A stretch of 37,213 nucleotides of DNA from Psychroflexus sp. MES1-P1E (GTDB taxonomy: Bacteria; Bacteroidota; Bacteroidia; Flavobacteriales; Flavobacteriaceae): contig NZ_PJBS01000148.1 in assembly GCF_002836055.1 (NCBI RefSeq), forward strand, positions 1 to 37,213, read 5' to 3'. This document shows positions 1-8,558 of this stretch, piece after piece. The notes under the pieces are model-generated. The model was not told the origin of the DNA and ran no database searches. It saw only the letters and a program-made list of their open reading frames with translations. How positions within the stretch are numbered: position 1 is the stretch's first letter; every line of letters starts with the position of its first letter. The position numbers were made by a program, and so were the translations under genes.

Positions 1-1
1 C

Positions 2-2266
2 TTAAACAGAATTTCTCTAGTTATTCTATTATTTTTGTCTTTAACCATGGTCAATGGACAAACAATAAATGGAGACTGGAGCGGTAAGCTCAACGCCATG
101 GGGCAAGAAATTCCTTTGGTTATTCATTTCTCTGGAAATGATGACAACCTCACAGCAACGATGGATAGTCCATCTCAAGGTGCTACAGACTTACCTGTTG
201 AAAAAGTAAGTCTTGAGGGTACACAACTTTCACTTTCATTAATGGGTGGACAAATTGAATACACAGCAGAAGTAAACGGAGATAACATGACAGGGAATTT
301 TAAACAAGGCGGGATGGATATGCCGCTAACGCTTACCAAAGGTGAATTAGAAAAACCTGGTGATACTTCCTTGCCAAGTTCTGAGGAAGAAATGGAAGCT
401 TTGGCCAATAAAGAAACAGGAGATTATAACTATTCTGTGGCTGATTATTTTGCTAAACCAGCATCATCAGAATTTCAACTTTCTCCAGATGGAACGTATT
501 TAAGTTACCGTGAGAAAGATGATAATCTTAAAAACCATGTCTATGTCAAAAACATTAAAACCGGGGATGTTCAGCGTGTTATTACAGAAGCAGAGGAACT
601 AATACGCGGGTATGGCTGGGCAAATGACAATCGTTTAATATATATTATGGATAAAGGTGGTAATGAAGATTACCACCTATTTGCAGTCGATATTGATGGA
701 AATAATCAAAAAGAATTGACTCCTTATGATGGTGTAAAAGTTGAAATTTTAGCATTATTAAAAGAGGATAAAAATCATATGGTGATTTCCATGAATAAAA
801 ATAATGCCCAAGTTTTTGATCCTTATAAAATCAATATTACTACCGGCGAATTGGAGCAGTTGTATGAGAATACCGATATAACAAATCCTATAATGGGGTA
901 TGAATTTGATAAAGATGGAAATTTACGAGGTTTTGCCCGTCTTAAAGATGGCATAAATTCAGAATTTTATTATGCTGTAGAACCTGGAGATTATAAATTG
1001 ATGAAAACTACAAAATGGGATGATGCTTTTTCTATCATCAGTTTTGATTATGCTTCAGAAAATGAACATGACGCTTATATGGTCTCTAATCTAAATTCGG
1101 ATAAAACAGAAATCTATAAATACGATTTAGCTAAAAATGAGGTTGTTGAAAAACTATTCTCTCATAAAAATTATGATGTATCAGGCGCCTCTATATCTAG
1201 AAATAGAAATTGGGAGCTCGATTATTTTAGTTATGAAGGTGAAAAAGACGAAATCATTCCTGTTAGTAAATATTACAAAAAACTACATAAAAAGCTAGAA
1301 AAGGAATTTCCAGGTTACAATTTTTACTTGTCTGATAGAACCGATGATGAAAGTCACTATTTAATTTATGTCACCAGTGATAAGTTGTATGGTAAGTACT
1401 ATTCTTACGATGTAACGAAAGATGAAATAAAACTTTTATTTGATTTAATGCCTCAATTGAAGGAGAACGACATGTCGGAAATGCGTCCTATTTCTTTTAA
1501 AAGTCGCGATGGAATTCAACTTCACGGTTACATAACTCTACCCAATGAAGTTGTAAAAGGACAAAAGGTGCCAGTTATTGTCAATCCACATGGTGGCCCA
1601 CAAGGCATTAGAGATTCATGGGGCTTTAATCCAGAGGCGCAATTATTTGCCAGTCGTGGTTATGCCACATTGCATGTTAATTTCAGAATAAGCGGAGGTT
1701 ATGGTAAGGAGTTTTTACGCAGTGGTTTTAAAGAAATTGGCCGCAAAGCTATGGATGATGTGGAAGACGGATTACAGTACGTTGTAGACAAAGGCTGGGT
1801 AGACAAAGATAAAGCGGCAATCTACGGAGGTAGTCATGGGGGTTATGCTGTGTTACGCGGACTTACCAAAACACCAGACTTATATGCTTGTGGTGTAGAT
1901 TATGTAGGCGTTTCTAATCTGTTTACATTTATGGAAACCATACCTGCTTATTGGGCCCCTTATTTGCCTATTCTAAAAGCAGTATGGTATGATGCAGAAG
2001 TTCCAGAAGAAAAAGAAATAATGAACGAAGTATCGCCAGCTTTTCATATAGATAAAATCAAAAAACCCTTATTTGTAGTACAAGGAGCCAACGATCCTCG
2101 CGTGAACATTGATGAGAGTGACCAGATTGTAAAAAGCCTTCGGGACAAAGGTGTTGATGTGCCTTATATGGTAAAATATGATGAAGGACACGGTTTTGCA
2201 AAAGAAGAAAATCGCATGGATTTATATACCGCTATGATGGGATTTTTTGCTGAACAATTGAAATAA
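2..2266 (+). CDS. Secreted S9 family prolyl oligopeptidase-like peptidase, 5' end cut by the window
   Basis: Serine peptidase of the S9 (prolyl oligopeptidase / DPP IV / acylaminoacyl peptidase) group, probably periplasmic. The reading frame stays open to position 2 and reads LNRISLVILLFLSLTMVNGQ, the hydrophobic core and end of a signal peptide, so the true start lies just before the window; the first internal start (TTG at 35) would cut the signal peptide. Numbering from that TTG, residues 10-105 form a small beta-rich domain, 130-465 a repeat-poor propeller-like region, and 490-743 an alpha/beta hydrolase. The catalytic triad is visible: S600 in GGSHGGYA, D687 in NDPRV and H719 in EGHGF. 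The codon frame is intact to the TAA stop and a terminator follows. The substrate cannot be read from the sequence. Confidence 0.93.
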   Translation, partial: LNRISLVILLFLSLTMVNGQTINGDWSGKLNAMGQEIPLVIHFSGNDDNLTATMDSPSQGATDLPVEKVSLEGTQLSLSLMGGQIEYTAEVNGDNMTGNFKQGGMDMPLTLTKGELEKPGDTSLPSSEEEMEALANKETGDYNYSVADYFAKPASSEFQLSPDGTYLSYREKDDNLKNHVYVKNIKTGDVQRVITEAEELIRGYGWANDNRLIYIMDKGGNEDYHLFAVDIDGNNQKELTPYDGVKVEILALLKEDKNHMVISMNKNNAQVFDPYKINITTGELEQLYENTDITNPIMGYEFDKDGNLRGFARLKDGINSEFYYAVEPGDYKLMKTTKWDDAFSIISFDYASENEHDAYMVSNLNSDKTEIYKYDLAKNEVVEKLFSHKNYDVSGASISRNRNWELDYFSYEGEKDEIIPVSKYYKKLHKKLEKEFPGYNFYLSDRTDDESHYLIYVTSDKLYGKYYSYDVTKDEIKLLFDLMPQLKENDMSEMRPISFKSRDGIQLHGYITLPNEVVKGQKVPVIVNPHGGPQGIRDSWGFNPEAQLFASRGYATLHVNFRISGGYGKEFLRSGFKEIGRKAMDDVEDGLQYVVDKGWVDKDKAAIYGGSHGGYAVLRGLTKTPDLYACGVDYVGVSNLFTFMETIPAYWAPYLPILKAVWYDAEVPEEKEIMNEVSPAFHIDKIKKPLFVVQGANDPRVNIDESDQIVKSLRDKGVDVPYMVKYDEGHGFAKEENRMDLYTAMMGFFAEQLK

Positions 2267-2318
2267 TAATAGTTTTTATATACTCAATGTATTTAGATTT
2301 GAATAAACCATAAAATTT

Positions 2319-2349
2319 AAAGCGAGCTTCTTTTTGAGGCTCGCTTTTT
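2319..2349 (+). terminator. Intrinsic terminator after the S9 peptidase
   Basis: The arms AAAGCGAGC and GCTCGCTTT pair perfectly over 9 bp around an 11-nt loop and run into a T tract. It lies about 50 bp past the peptidase stop codon. Confidence 0.85.
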
Positions 2350-2388
2350 AATTTAAATCAATCGCGGGGCTGAGCTTTGTGATGTATA

Positions 2389-2550
2389 ATACCAATTTAA
2401 ACCTATAATGTCGCAATAAATCGTTTCTTTTTCGCCTGCTTTTTATCAAAAATAATTACCGTAACTAAGGCTATGCTAATTATTTTTAACTTCAATTAGT
2501 CAAAAAATAATTCAATTTATTTACACGACATTATAAATTTAATTTGGTAT
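2389..2550. mobile_element. MITE-like element, copy 1 (162 bp, internally deleted)
   Basis: Begins ATACCAATTTAAACCTATAA and ends with the near-inverse TTATAAATTTAATTTGGTAT, giving imperfect terminal inverted repeats of about 25 bp. It has no coding capacity. Three related copies occur in this window (3198, 34265 and 37180). Compared with the 185-bp copy at 34265, this one lacks about 23 bp carrying the GCTGAGCTACGTCGTAG motif. A similar motif, GGGCTGAGCTTTGTGATG, lies immediately before it at 2367-2384, so an older copy may have stood next to it. Possible flanking TA duplications cannot be proved from the sequence alone. Confidence 0.75.
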
Positions 2551-2597
2551 AAATTTAGCATTCAAATGTCGTACAACGTCAGCTTCTTTTTCACTTA

Positions 2598-2714
2598 CTA
2601 ATCGTCATAAAATAAAATCGTCACCATCGCCATGCTTATATTTTTTATTATTTTAATGTTGCCGTCAGTAGAGGCATCATCATGAATCAGAATCTCAAAT
2701 TTAAGTGTTGTTTT
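2598..2714 (-). pseudogene. Scrap of a family 2 glycosyltransferase fused to the transposase remnant
   Basis: In the same frame as the end of the transposase remnant, the translation changes to KFEILIHDDASTDG followed by NIKIIKN. This is the characteristic nucleotide-sugar binding segment (DDxSxD) of GT-A fold, family 2 glycosyltransferases. Only about 20 to 25 residues are recognisable before the frame loses similarity and ends. There is no upstream or downstream continuation here, so the fragment probably marks an old recombination or insertion junction. The assignment rests on one short motif and is therefore moderate. Confidence 0.5.
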
Positions 2715-3760
2715 AAATAATTCAAGTTCTATTTCATACAATTTATAAACGGCCTGAAAAGGAGTTTTCACATTTAGTTCTTTTCCCAAAGAACCATGCC
2801 TCCTTTACAAATTATAATAGCACAGTAGCTCCATCATATCTTTGTCCATCTGCTGTTTGTTTTGGCATTTTATTTTTAGGACGGTATTATTTTTTATAGT
2901 TACGTTGACTCTTTCAACCATTCCATTCGTTTTTAGTGTTGCTGGTTTTGTAAGTCTATGTTCACTATTGTTTTTCATACATTTCACGTCCATTTTAGAA
3001 GGCTTTTTAAAAAGTTTTTTTGAAAAAATGAATCTGTTGGTAAATTCAAGTCCATTAGCAGTTAGGACATGAGTGATAAAGAACGGAAAGAAATCCAAGC
3101 ATTTGTCCATGAAATCTTTTGCACTCTCAGCCTTTTTATTTTCATAAACCTTATAGAAGATAGTCTTGGTAGCTCTGACTATTATCGCAAATAAAAAATA
3201 TCAATTTGACCATACAATATGATAATAGATAGTTTCTTTCTCCTTTTTTTAAAAGAAATACTTTGATTAAAGCTACGTTACTTATTTTTTAATTTTAATC
3301 AATATCAATCAAAAAATCTGTGCTGAGCTACGTCGTAGTATAATTCAAATTATTTATACGATTTTATAAATTTAATTTGATATGATGTGACTGCCCTTTG
3401 GATTTTGGCAAATAGGTCAAAACAGTATGCAGGTAACTTGGTTTTTATGCTTTGAATTTTTTGGCAATACCCTTCTTTTCCTGAGGTATATTATTGATGA
3501 TTCCCTTCACAAGACAACGGTAGACAGAACTTCTTCAAATTGCCGGATTACTCTCTAACAAAGCTTTCCAAATCTCATCTATAGTATGCTACGTTGAACT
3601 TATCAAACTTATAGCAAGAGCTTTTTCCAAAGCGGTTAAAGCATGTTTAATGTTATGAGGGGCACAAGAAACATCTTTGATGAAATCCCTGTTTTACATT
3701 TTGAAACGGTTTGTTGGAAAACGTGGAACCTTGACACCAATTCAGAATTTGTAATAAAAA
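2712..3760 (-). pseudogene. Decayed DDE (rve-domain) transposase, IS481-like
   Basis: Pieces of one transposase can be read along the minus strand. From the N-terminal side: SELVSRFHVFQQTVSKCKT; then HNIKHALTALEKALAI; a helix-turn-helix part SSVYRCLVKGIINNIPQEKK; then YLHTVLTYLPKSKGQ; RATKTIFYKVYENKK; THVLTANGLEFTNRF; TKPATLKTNGMVERVN; RRHGSLGKELNVKTPFQAV. Several in-frame stops and shifts break it, including TAA at 2805-2807. Two catalytic Asp positions look lost: the family form HIDVTYLPK reads HTVLTYLPK, and LTDNG reads LTANG. A 186-bp short inverted-repeat element is inserted at 3198-3383 within the catalytic domain. The gene cannot make an active enzyme. The IS family name is inferred from remembered homologues. 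Confidence 0.8.
3198..3383. mobile_element. MITE-like element, copy 2 (186 bp), nested in the transposase remnant
   Basis: Its first 40 bases align without gaps to the start of the copy at 2389 (about 29 of 40 identical), and it ends TTATAAATTTAATTTGATAT. It shares the internal motif GCTGAGCTACGTCGTAGTAT with the copy at 34265. The transposase reading resumes on both sides of it, which shows that it inserted into that gene. It is the most diverged copy here, so the insertion is old. Confidence 0.72.
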
Positions 3761-3835
3761 AAATCAAAAGATAGATTTGTTACACAATCATTTTTAAGTG
3801 TGGTAAAACAAAAATAATTAACTTTTTTATCTAAC

Positions 3836-3886
3836 CTTTTCGAGGTTTTCTTTGAAGACGTAGCCGAAAAAGAAATCCTCGAAAAG
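3836..3886. other. Long hairpin beyond the E1 gene and the IS remnant
   Basis: The arms CTTTTCGAGG and CCTCGAAAAG pair perfectly. Inside a single T-T mismatch a second pair, TTTCTTT and AAAGAAA, extends the stem to 17 base pairs around a 15-nt loop. It lies 38 bp past the E1 stop codon on the minus strand. It lacks a clear T tract, so it could be a weak terminator or RNA stabiliser for the E1 transcript, or the end structure of the decayed insertion sequence. Confidence 0.6.
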
Positions 3887-3923
3887 ATTGAAATGACATC
3901 AATAATTTGGTGAAACTTTACAC

Positions 3924-5984
3924 CTAATACCTTAAAATTTCCTGTATTTTAACTTTCACTTTTTCTGTACTCGGAATCATAGTTTGTTCTAAAGTTGAAT
4001 TCAGTGGAATAGCAGGCATATTTTCAGACCCAATCGTCATAACAGGTGCATCCAGATACTGAAAACACTGTTCTTGTATTTTACCGCTTAAGGCTCTGGC
4101 AAAGGTGTTTTCTGAAGGTTCTTCAGTGACCACCAAACACTTCTTACATTTTTTGACAGACTTCATAATCGCTTCTTCGTCTAAAGGATGCAGTGTTCTT
4201 AAATCTACAATTTCAATTTTGTCCTGAAGTCCAAGTTCCTGAGACGCATTCATCGCCCAATGAACTCCCATTCCATAAGTGATGATGCTCATAGTCTCAT
4301 CATCGTCCTGAGGCCAAATTTCCTGTAACACCCAAGCTTTTCCAAAAGGTAATACGTAATCTTCTGCTGGCTCTATGCTTGTGGCTCCTTTAGTTCCGGG
4401 CACCTTACTCCAGTAAAGACCTTTATGCTCAAAAATGACTACAGGGTTTGGATCATGATAAGCCGCTTTCATCAACCCTTTTAGGTCTGCACCATTACTT
4501 GGATAAGCAATTTTTAATCCACGGATATTGGTGATCACACTTTCAACGGAAGACGAATGATAAGGTCCTCCACTACCATAAGCACCAATGGGCACACGGA
4601 GAATCATAGAAACGGGCCACTTTCCATTAGAAAGATAGCAACTGCGACTCACCTCAGTAAATAATTGGTTTAACCCTGGCCAGATGTAATCTGCAAATTG
4701 AACTTCTACAATAGGCTTTAAACCTACCGCAGACATGCCTACTGTAGAGCCGACAATAAAAGCCTCTTGTATGGGAGTGTTGAAGACGCGATGATCTCCA
4801 AATTTTTGTGCTAAAGTGGCGGCTTCACGAAAGACTCCTCCTAGCCTACCCCCGACATCTTGTCCATAAAGTAAGCATTCTGGATGTTGGTTCATAAGCT
4901 CCTTAATAGCAAACAAAGCACAATCTACCATAACCACTTTTTCTCCACCTTCTGGAGAGCGATTCCCCTTTTCCTCTGTAATGGGTGTCGGTGCAAAATC
5001 ATGAGTAAATAAATCCTCTGGCTTAGGATCTTCTGCTAGCAGAGCCTCTTGATAGTCTTTAGCGACTACAGCTTTAGCTGCTTTTTCAATAGCGTCCAGC
5101 TCACCTTCAGTAAACCCATTTTCTAAGAGTTGTTTTTTAAGTTTTGGATATGGATCCCTCATTTTAGATTCTTCCAGATCATCTCTGTAAAATTCCATTC
5201 TCACTCCCGAGGTATGGTGATTAAGTAAGGGGCATTTAGCGTGAACTAGAAAAGGTCTTCGCTCTTTCCTTACAGTGCTGAGTACTTTTTCAAATTCTGT
5301 ATAGGACTCTATAAAGTCAGTGCCATCAATACTAATAGCTTCGAGTCCATGAAATCCTTTAGCATATTCGAAAGCATCTTGAGCTCTTGTCTCTTCAGCG
5401 TTCGCTGAAATATCCCAACCATTATCTTGTACTAAATAAATGATAGGCAGCTGCTTAAGAGCAGCCATTTGAAAAGCCTCTGCTATTTCGCCTTCCGTGA
5501 CCGAGGCATCTCCCAAAGAACAGACAACCACAGGAGATTCTGAATTTTGAATATCAAACTTAGAGTCTTTGTGTTCTTTATACCAAAAACCCATAGCAGC
5601 ACCAGTCGCGGGGATCGCTTGCATCCCTGTTGCAGAACTTTGATGTGGAATTTTAGGCTTATCCGCATCGTTTAAACTAGGATGAGAATAATAAGTCCGT
5701 CCTGCTGAAAAGGGATCGTCTTTTTTCGCTAAAAGTTGCAACATCAAATCTTTAGGCTGCATGCCAATGGCCAATAAAATAGAATCGTCGCGATAGTATG
5801 GATATATATAATCTTGAGGCTGCAATTGCATACCTACCGCAGTTTGAATCACTTCATGACCACGAGAAGTCGCATGTACATATTTGGAAACCACTTTAAA
5901 GTTCTCTTCGTATAATTCTGTCAAGGCTTTCGCGGTGACTAAATTGGTGAAGGCTTTTTTGAATATATCTCTATTTAATTTCAT
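3924..5984 (-). CDS. 2-oxoacid dehydrogenase E1, alpha and beta subunits fused
   Basis: Thiamine diphosphate-dependent decarboxylase of a 2-oxoacid dehydrogenase complex, which oxidatively decarboxylates a 2-oxoacid onto the lipoyl arm of E2. Residues 1-320 match the E1 alpha subunit, with a ThDP/Mg site spanning GDA at 158-160 to N188 (QDNGWDIS). Residues 348-686 match E1 beta (LLYGQDVGG, HRVFNTPIQEAFIVG, EVQFADYIWPG). The fused form of about 660 to 690 residues is common in Bacteroidota and is usually annotated as a branched-chain oxoacid dehydrogenase. It is the last gene of the catabolic run and is separated from its E2 partner only by a GxxExxY gene. The substrate is not readable from the sequence; given the neighbours, phenylpyruvate or an aryl 2-oxoacid is possible, as are branched-chain oxoacids. 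Confidence 0.9.
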   Translation of the reverse strand: MKLNRDIFKKAFTNLVTAKALTELYEENFKVVSKYVHATSRGHEVIQTAVGMQLQPQDYIYPYYRDDSILLAIGMQPKDLMLQLLAKKDDPFSAGRTYYSHPSLNDADKPKIPHQSSATGMQAIPATGAAMGFWYKEHKDSKFDIQNSESPVVVCSLGDASVTEGEIAEAFQMAALKQLPIIYLVQDNGWDISANAEETRAQDAFEYAKGFHGLEAISIDGTDFIESYTEFEKVLSTVRKERRPFLVHAKCPLLNHHTSGVRMEFYRDDLEESKMRDPYPKLKKQLLENGFTEGELDAIEKAAKAVVAKDYQEALLAEDPKPEDLFTHDFAPTPITEEKGNRSPEGGEKVVMVDCALFAIKELMNQHPECLLYGQDVGGRLGGVFREAATLAQKFGDHRVFNTPIQEAFIVGSTVGMSAVGLKPIVEVQFADYIWPGLNQLFTEVSRSCYLSNGKWPVSMILRVPIGAYGSGGPYHSSSVESVITNIRGLKIAYPSNGADLKGLMKAAYHDPNPVVIFEHKGLYWSKVPGTKGATSIEPAEDYVLPFGKAWVLQEIWPQDDDETMSIITYGMGVHWAMNASQELGLQDKIEIVDLRTLHPLDEEAIMKSVKKCKKCLVVTEEPSENTFARALSGKIQEQCFQYLDAPVMTIGSENMPAIPLNSTLEQTMIPSTEKVKVKIQEILRY

Positions 5985-6039
5985 GCTTTATATTTTTCTA
6001 GTGATAATTTTTTGATGGTTACATAAAGAATTTTCTTTC

Positions 6040-6056
6040 ACGCAAAGTTCGCAAAG
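6040..6056. repeat. Inverted repeat flanking the GxxExxY gene, left arm
   Basis: ACGCAAAGTTCGCAAAG here is the inverse complement, with one mismatch, of CTTGGCGAACTTTGCGT at 6480-6496. The two arms enclose the GxxExxY gene tightly. Confidence 0.7.
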
Positions 6057-6071
6057 AGCGCGAAGTTTTAT

Positions 6072-6443
6072 TCACAAATCATTTACTATTCGGTGAATAC
6101 CATTTTTAAGTAACTTTGTATTGAAGTTAATTAATAAGCCAAGTTTTTTATCTGAAAGTTTTAAATAGGTTAATAACTGAGCAAAATGAACTGGAGCTAA
6201 ATTCTCAATAGATTTAATTTCTAAAATCAATTTATCTTCGACAACTAAATCTAGTCTATATCCAACATCCATTTTTATCTCCTTATAAATAAAAGGCATT
6301 GGAACCTGTTGTGTAACATTAAGACCAGCACCTTCTAAATCATATTTTAATGCACATTCATAAGTGGACTCTAATAATCCTGATCCAAGATTTTTATGCA
6401 AGGCCATTCCAATTGCTTTATAGGAAAGTTCGTTTTCTGTCAT
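6072..6443 (-). CDS. GxxExxY family protein (PD-(D/E)XK nuclease-like)
   Basis: A 123-residue protein with the family signature GLLESTYE near residues 22-29 and a following RLDLVVEDKLILEIKS segment that matches the D-(D/E)xK core of the PD-(D/E)XK nuclease fold. Its biochemical role is unknown to me; the family is widespread in Bacteroidota, often in many copies per genome. It stands between E2 and E1 of the dehydrogenase, in the same orientation, and is bracketed by a 17-bp inverted repeat (6040-6056 and 6480-6496). The reading frame is complete and starts at ATG. The arrangement suggests an inserted cassette, not a part of the complex. Confidence 0.85.
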   Translation of the reverse strand: MTENELSYKAIGMALHKNLGSGLLESTYECALKYDLEGAGLNVTQQVPMPFIYKEIKMDVGYRLDLVVEDKLILEIKSIENLAPVHFAQLLTYLKLSDKKLGLLINFNTKLLKNGIHRIVNDL

Positions 6444-6479
6444 TTTTAATTAACTTTTATAAACTCATCCTTATCTTTT

Positions 6480-6496
6480 CTTGGCGAACTTTGCGT
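6480..6496. repeat. Inverted repeat flanking the GxxExxY gene, right arm
   Basis: CTTGGCGAACTTTGCGT, the partner of 6040-6056. It lies 36 bp upstream of the GxxExxY start codon and 32 bp downstream of the E2 stop, so the cassette fits into the E2-E1 gap. Confidence 0.7.
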
Positions 6497-6528
6497 AAAA
6501 TAGTATTCGAAAGCATTTTGCAAAATTC

Positions 6529-7866
6529 TTAATTAATAGTAAGCATCTCTTCTTTTTCAAGATAATCTGCAATTCGTCTTAAGAAGCTACCAGCTAAAAA
6601 TCCGTCTACTATTCTATGATCAAACGATAAGGACAGATACATCATCTGCCTGATTTCAATTTTATCACCATCCTCATACTCCATCACTTCAGCTCTCTTT
6701 TTGATAATACCTATCGCTAAAATCGCTGCTTCAGGCTGATTGATAATCGGAGTTCCCATCAAGCTTCCAAAGGTCCCTACATTAGAAATTGTGAACGTAC
6801 TGCCTTTGGTTTCTTCACTGGTCAACTTATTATCTCTTGCTTTCCTAGCGAGTGCATTCACATTTTTCGCCAAGGCTTCTAAATCTTTTTGATCTGAATG
6901 TCTTACTACCGGTACTATTAGATTACCACTTGGTAAAGCCGTAGCCATCCCGATATGAATATCCTCTTTCACTATGATGTTTTTACCATCTAGTGAAGAG
7001 TTAATCATGGGAAAGTCCTGAATAGCTTTAGTCACAGCCTGAATAAATAACGGCGTAAAGGTTAATTTTTCACCTGTTTTCTCTTGGAATTCTTTTTTAT
7101 TGGCATTCCTCCAGTTAACCAAATTAGTCATATCTGCTTCCACATAAGCAGTAACATGAGGAGAAGTATGCTTTGAATAGACCATATGGTCTGCAATCAT
7201 TTGACGCATGCGACCCATCTCCACGAGCTTACCTTTTCCTTTATCAAATTTTAAGTCAGGAACTTGAAATCCAGAGGACTTTTCGACTTGGTTTTGAGCG
7301 AATTGAGCCGGACGGCCATCTTCGATATATTTAAAAATATCAGACTTCTGAAGTCGATCTTTCTTCCCTGATGCTGGAATACGGGCTAACTCCTCATAGC
7401 TGATATGATGCTCTTTTGCAATTTTTTCAACCAAAGGAGAATAAAAATGATGACCTCTTGAACTGGGCATCCAAGGTTGATTTTCAGTAAGAGATGGATT
7501 TTTAGACGTTTTTAAAGCAGGCTTTGGTAGTGAAGGTTTGGTTGGCTCTTTAGCGGTAGGGGTCTCTTGATTTTCAGTTTTTACTTCAGAAGAATTCCCC
7601 CGTGTTTCTGAAATGCTGGTTTCTTCTAAAATGGCGATCACCTCACCAATTTTGACGATATCATTAGCTCCATATTTGGTTTCAATTAGAGTTCCAGAAA
7701 ATGGAGCTGGAACTTCATTATCCACTTTATCTGTCCCCACTTCTACTAAAATATCACCGTCTTGAAAGCTTTCCCCTTCACTTACTATCCAATTTAGAAT
7801 TGTCCCTTCAGTAATGCTTTCTCCCATTTTAGGAAGTTTGAATTCTGTTTTTACTTTGCTACTCAT
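6529..7866 (-). CDS. 2-oxoacid dehydrogenase E2, dihydrolipoyl acyltransferase
   Basis: Core enzyme of a 2-oxoacid dehydrogenase complex; it transfers the acyl group from lipoamide to CoA. Residues 5-80 form a lipoyl domain with the lipoylated lysine K47 in the motif GTDKVDNEVPAP. A proline- and lysine-rich linker follows, then a peripheral subunit-binding domain at about 137-180 (SPLVEKIAKEHHI through GRPAQ), and the acyltransferase domain from about 215. The catalytic motif is SFDHRIVDG with H417 and D421. The length of 445 is normal. It follows paaY by 53 bp and precedes the fused E1 gene. No E3 lies in the window; E3 is usually shared and encoded elsewhere. Confidence 0.92.
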   Translation of the reverse strand: MSSKVKTEFKLPKMGESITEGTILNWIVSEGESFQDGDILVEVGTDKVDNEVPAPFSGTLIETKYGANDIVKIGEVIAILEETSISETRGNSSEVKTENQETPTAKEPTKPSLPKPALKTSKNPSLTENQPWMPSSRGHHFYSPLVEKIAKEHHISYEELARIPASGKKDRLQKSDIFKYIEDGRPAQFAQNQVEKSSGFQVPDLKFDKGKGKLVEMGRMRQMIADHMVYSKHTSPHVTAYVEADMTNLVNWRNANKKEFQEKTGEKLTFTPLFIQAVTKAIQDFPMINSSLDGKNIIVKEDIHIGMATALPSGNLIVPVVRHSDQKDLEALAKNVNALARKARDNKLTSEETKGSTFTISNVGTFGSLMGTPIINQPEAAILAIGIIKKRAEVMEYEDGDKIEIRQMMYLSLSFDHRIVDGFLAGSFLRRIADYLEKEEMLTIN

Positions 7867-7919
7867 AATCTTTTTTGTGTAGAATTGAACCTTACTGATT
7901 CAAGATCTATTAGTTCATG

Positions 7920-8519
7920 TTACTCTTTCTTCCGAAATTCCTCAAGCGTGTTGTAGAAATTCTCTTGTTTTGGACGGTGTTTGGGAATCTCTCTAAGGGG
8001 TTCCACTTCTTCTAAACTTTCATGACAGTCTGCAGGCAAACGTTGATATAATCTGGTTCCAGCAGTTTTCCATGCGATCATATCTTCTGAGACTTCTTTT
8101 ATGATTTTTGCAGGATTTCCAACCAACAAACTGCGTTTAGGAATCTTGGATTCTGCTTTTACAAATGCCAAAGCTCCGACAATGCACTCCTCACCAATTT
8201 CAGAATCGTCCATAATCACAGCATTCATACCTATCATACAGTTTTCTCCTAAATTTGCGCCATGGATGATTGCACCATGACCTACATGTGCTCCTTTTTT
8301 TAGGGTAATGCATTTACCTGGGAACATGTGAACCGTACAATTCTCCTGCACATTAACTCCATCCTCTAGAATTATCTCACCCCAATCACCACGAATAGCA
8401 GCTCCTGGACCAATATAACAGTCTTTTCCTATAATTACATTACCAGTGACTGCAGCCTGTGGATGAACGAAACTCGATTCGTGAACAATAGGGGTGTGAT
8501 TTTTAAATTTGTAGATCAT
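7920..8519 (-). CDS. paaY: PaaY-like hexapeptide-repeat thioesterase
   Basis: A left-handed beta-helix protein of the gamma-carbonic anhydrase / hexapeptide family, 199 residues, close to the usual PaaY length. The repeats run from about residue 10 to 140 (VIIGKDCYIGPGAAIRGDWG, then GAHVGHGAIIHGANLGENCM, then GALAFVKAESKIPKRSLLVG). Histidines in the HM, VGHG and IHGA segments fit the metal-ligand pattern of the family. In phenylacetate clusters PaaY is a thioesterase that acts on ring-hydroxylated or dead-end CoA intermediates. Its place between the crotonase and E2 supports that name over a general carbonic anhydrase. It starts at ATG. Confidence 0.85.
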   Translation of the reverse strand: MIYKFKNHTPIVHESSFVHPQAAVTGNVIIGKDCYIGPGAAIRGDWGEIILEDGVNVQENCTVHMFPGKCITLKKGAHVGHGAIIHGANLGENCMIGMNAVIMDDSEIGEECIVGALAFVKAESKIPKRSLLVGNPAKIIKEVSEDMIAWKTAGTRLYQRLPADCHESLEEVEPLREIPKHRPKQENFYNTLEEFRKKE

Positions 8520-8535
8520 GTATAATTAGTTCATT

Positions 8536-8545
8536 AGAGGTGAGT
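8536..8545. repeat. Inverted repeat flanking a four-helix-bundle locus, left arm
   Basis: AGAGGTGAGT is the exact inverse complement of ACTCACCTCT at 8931-8940. The pair sits a few bases outside the ends of the four-helix-bundle pseudogene, so the unit is about 405 bp. Confidence 0.6.
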
Positions 8546-8558
8546 CACTGTAGATTTA

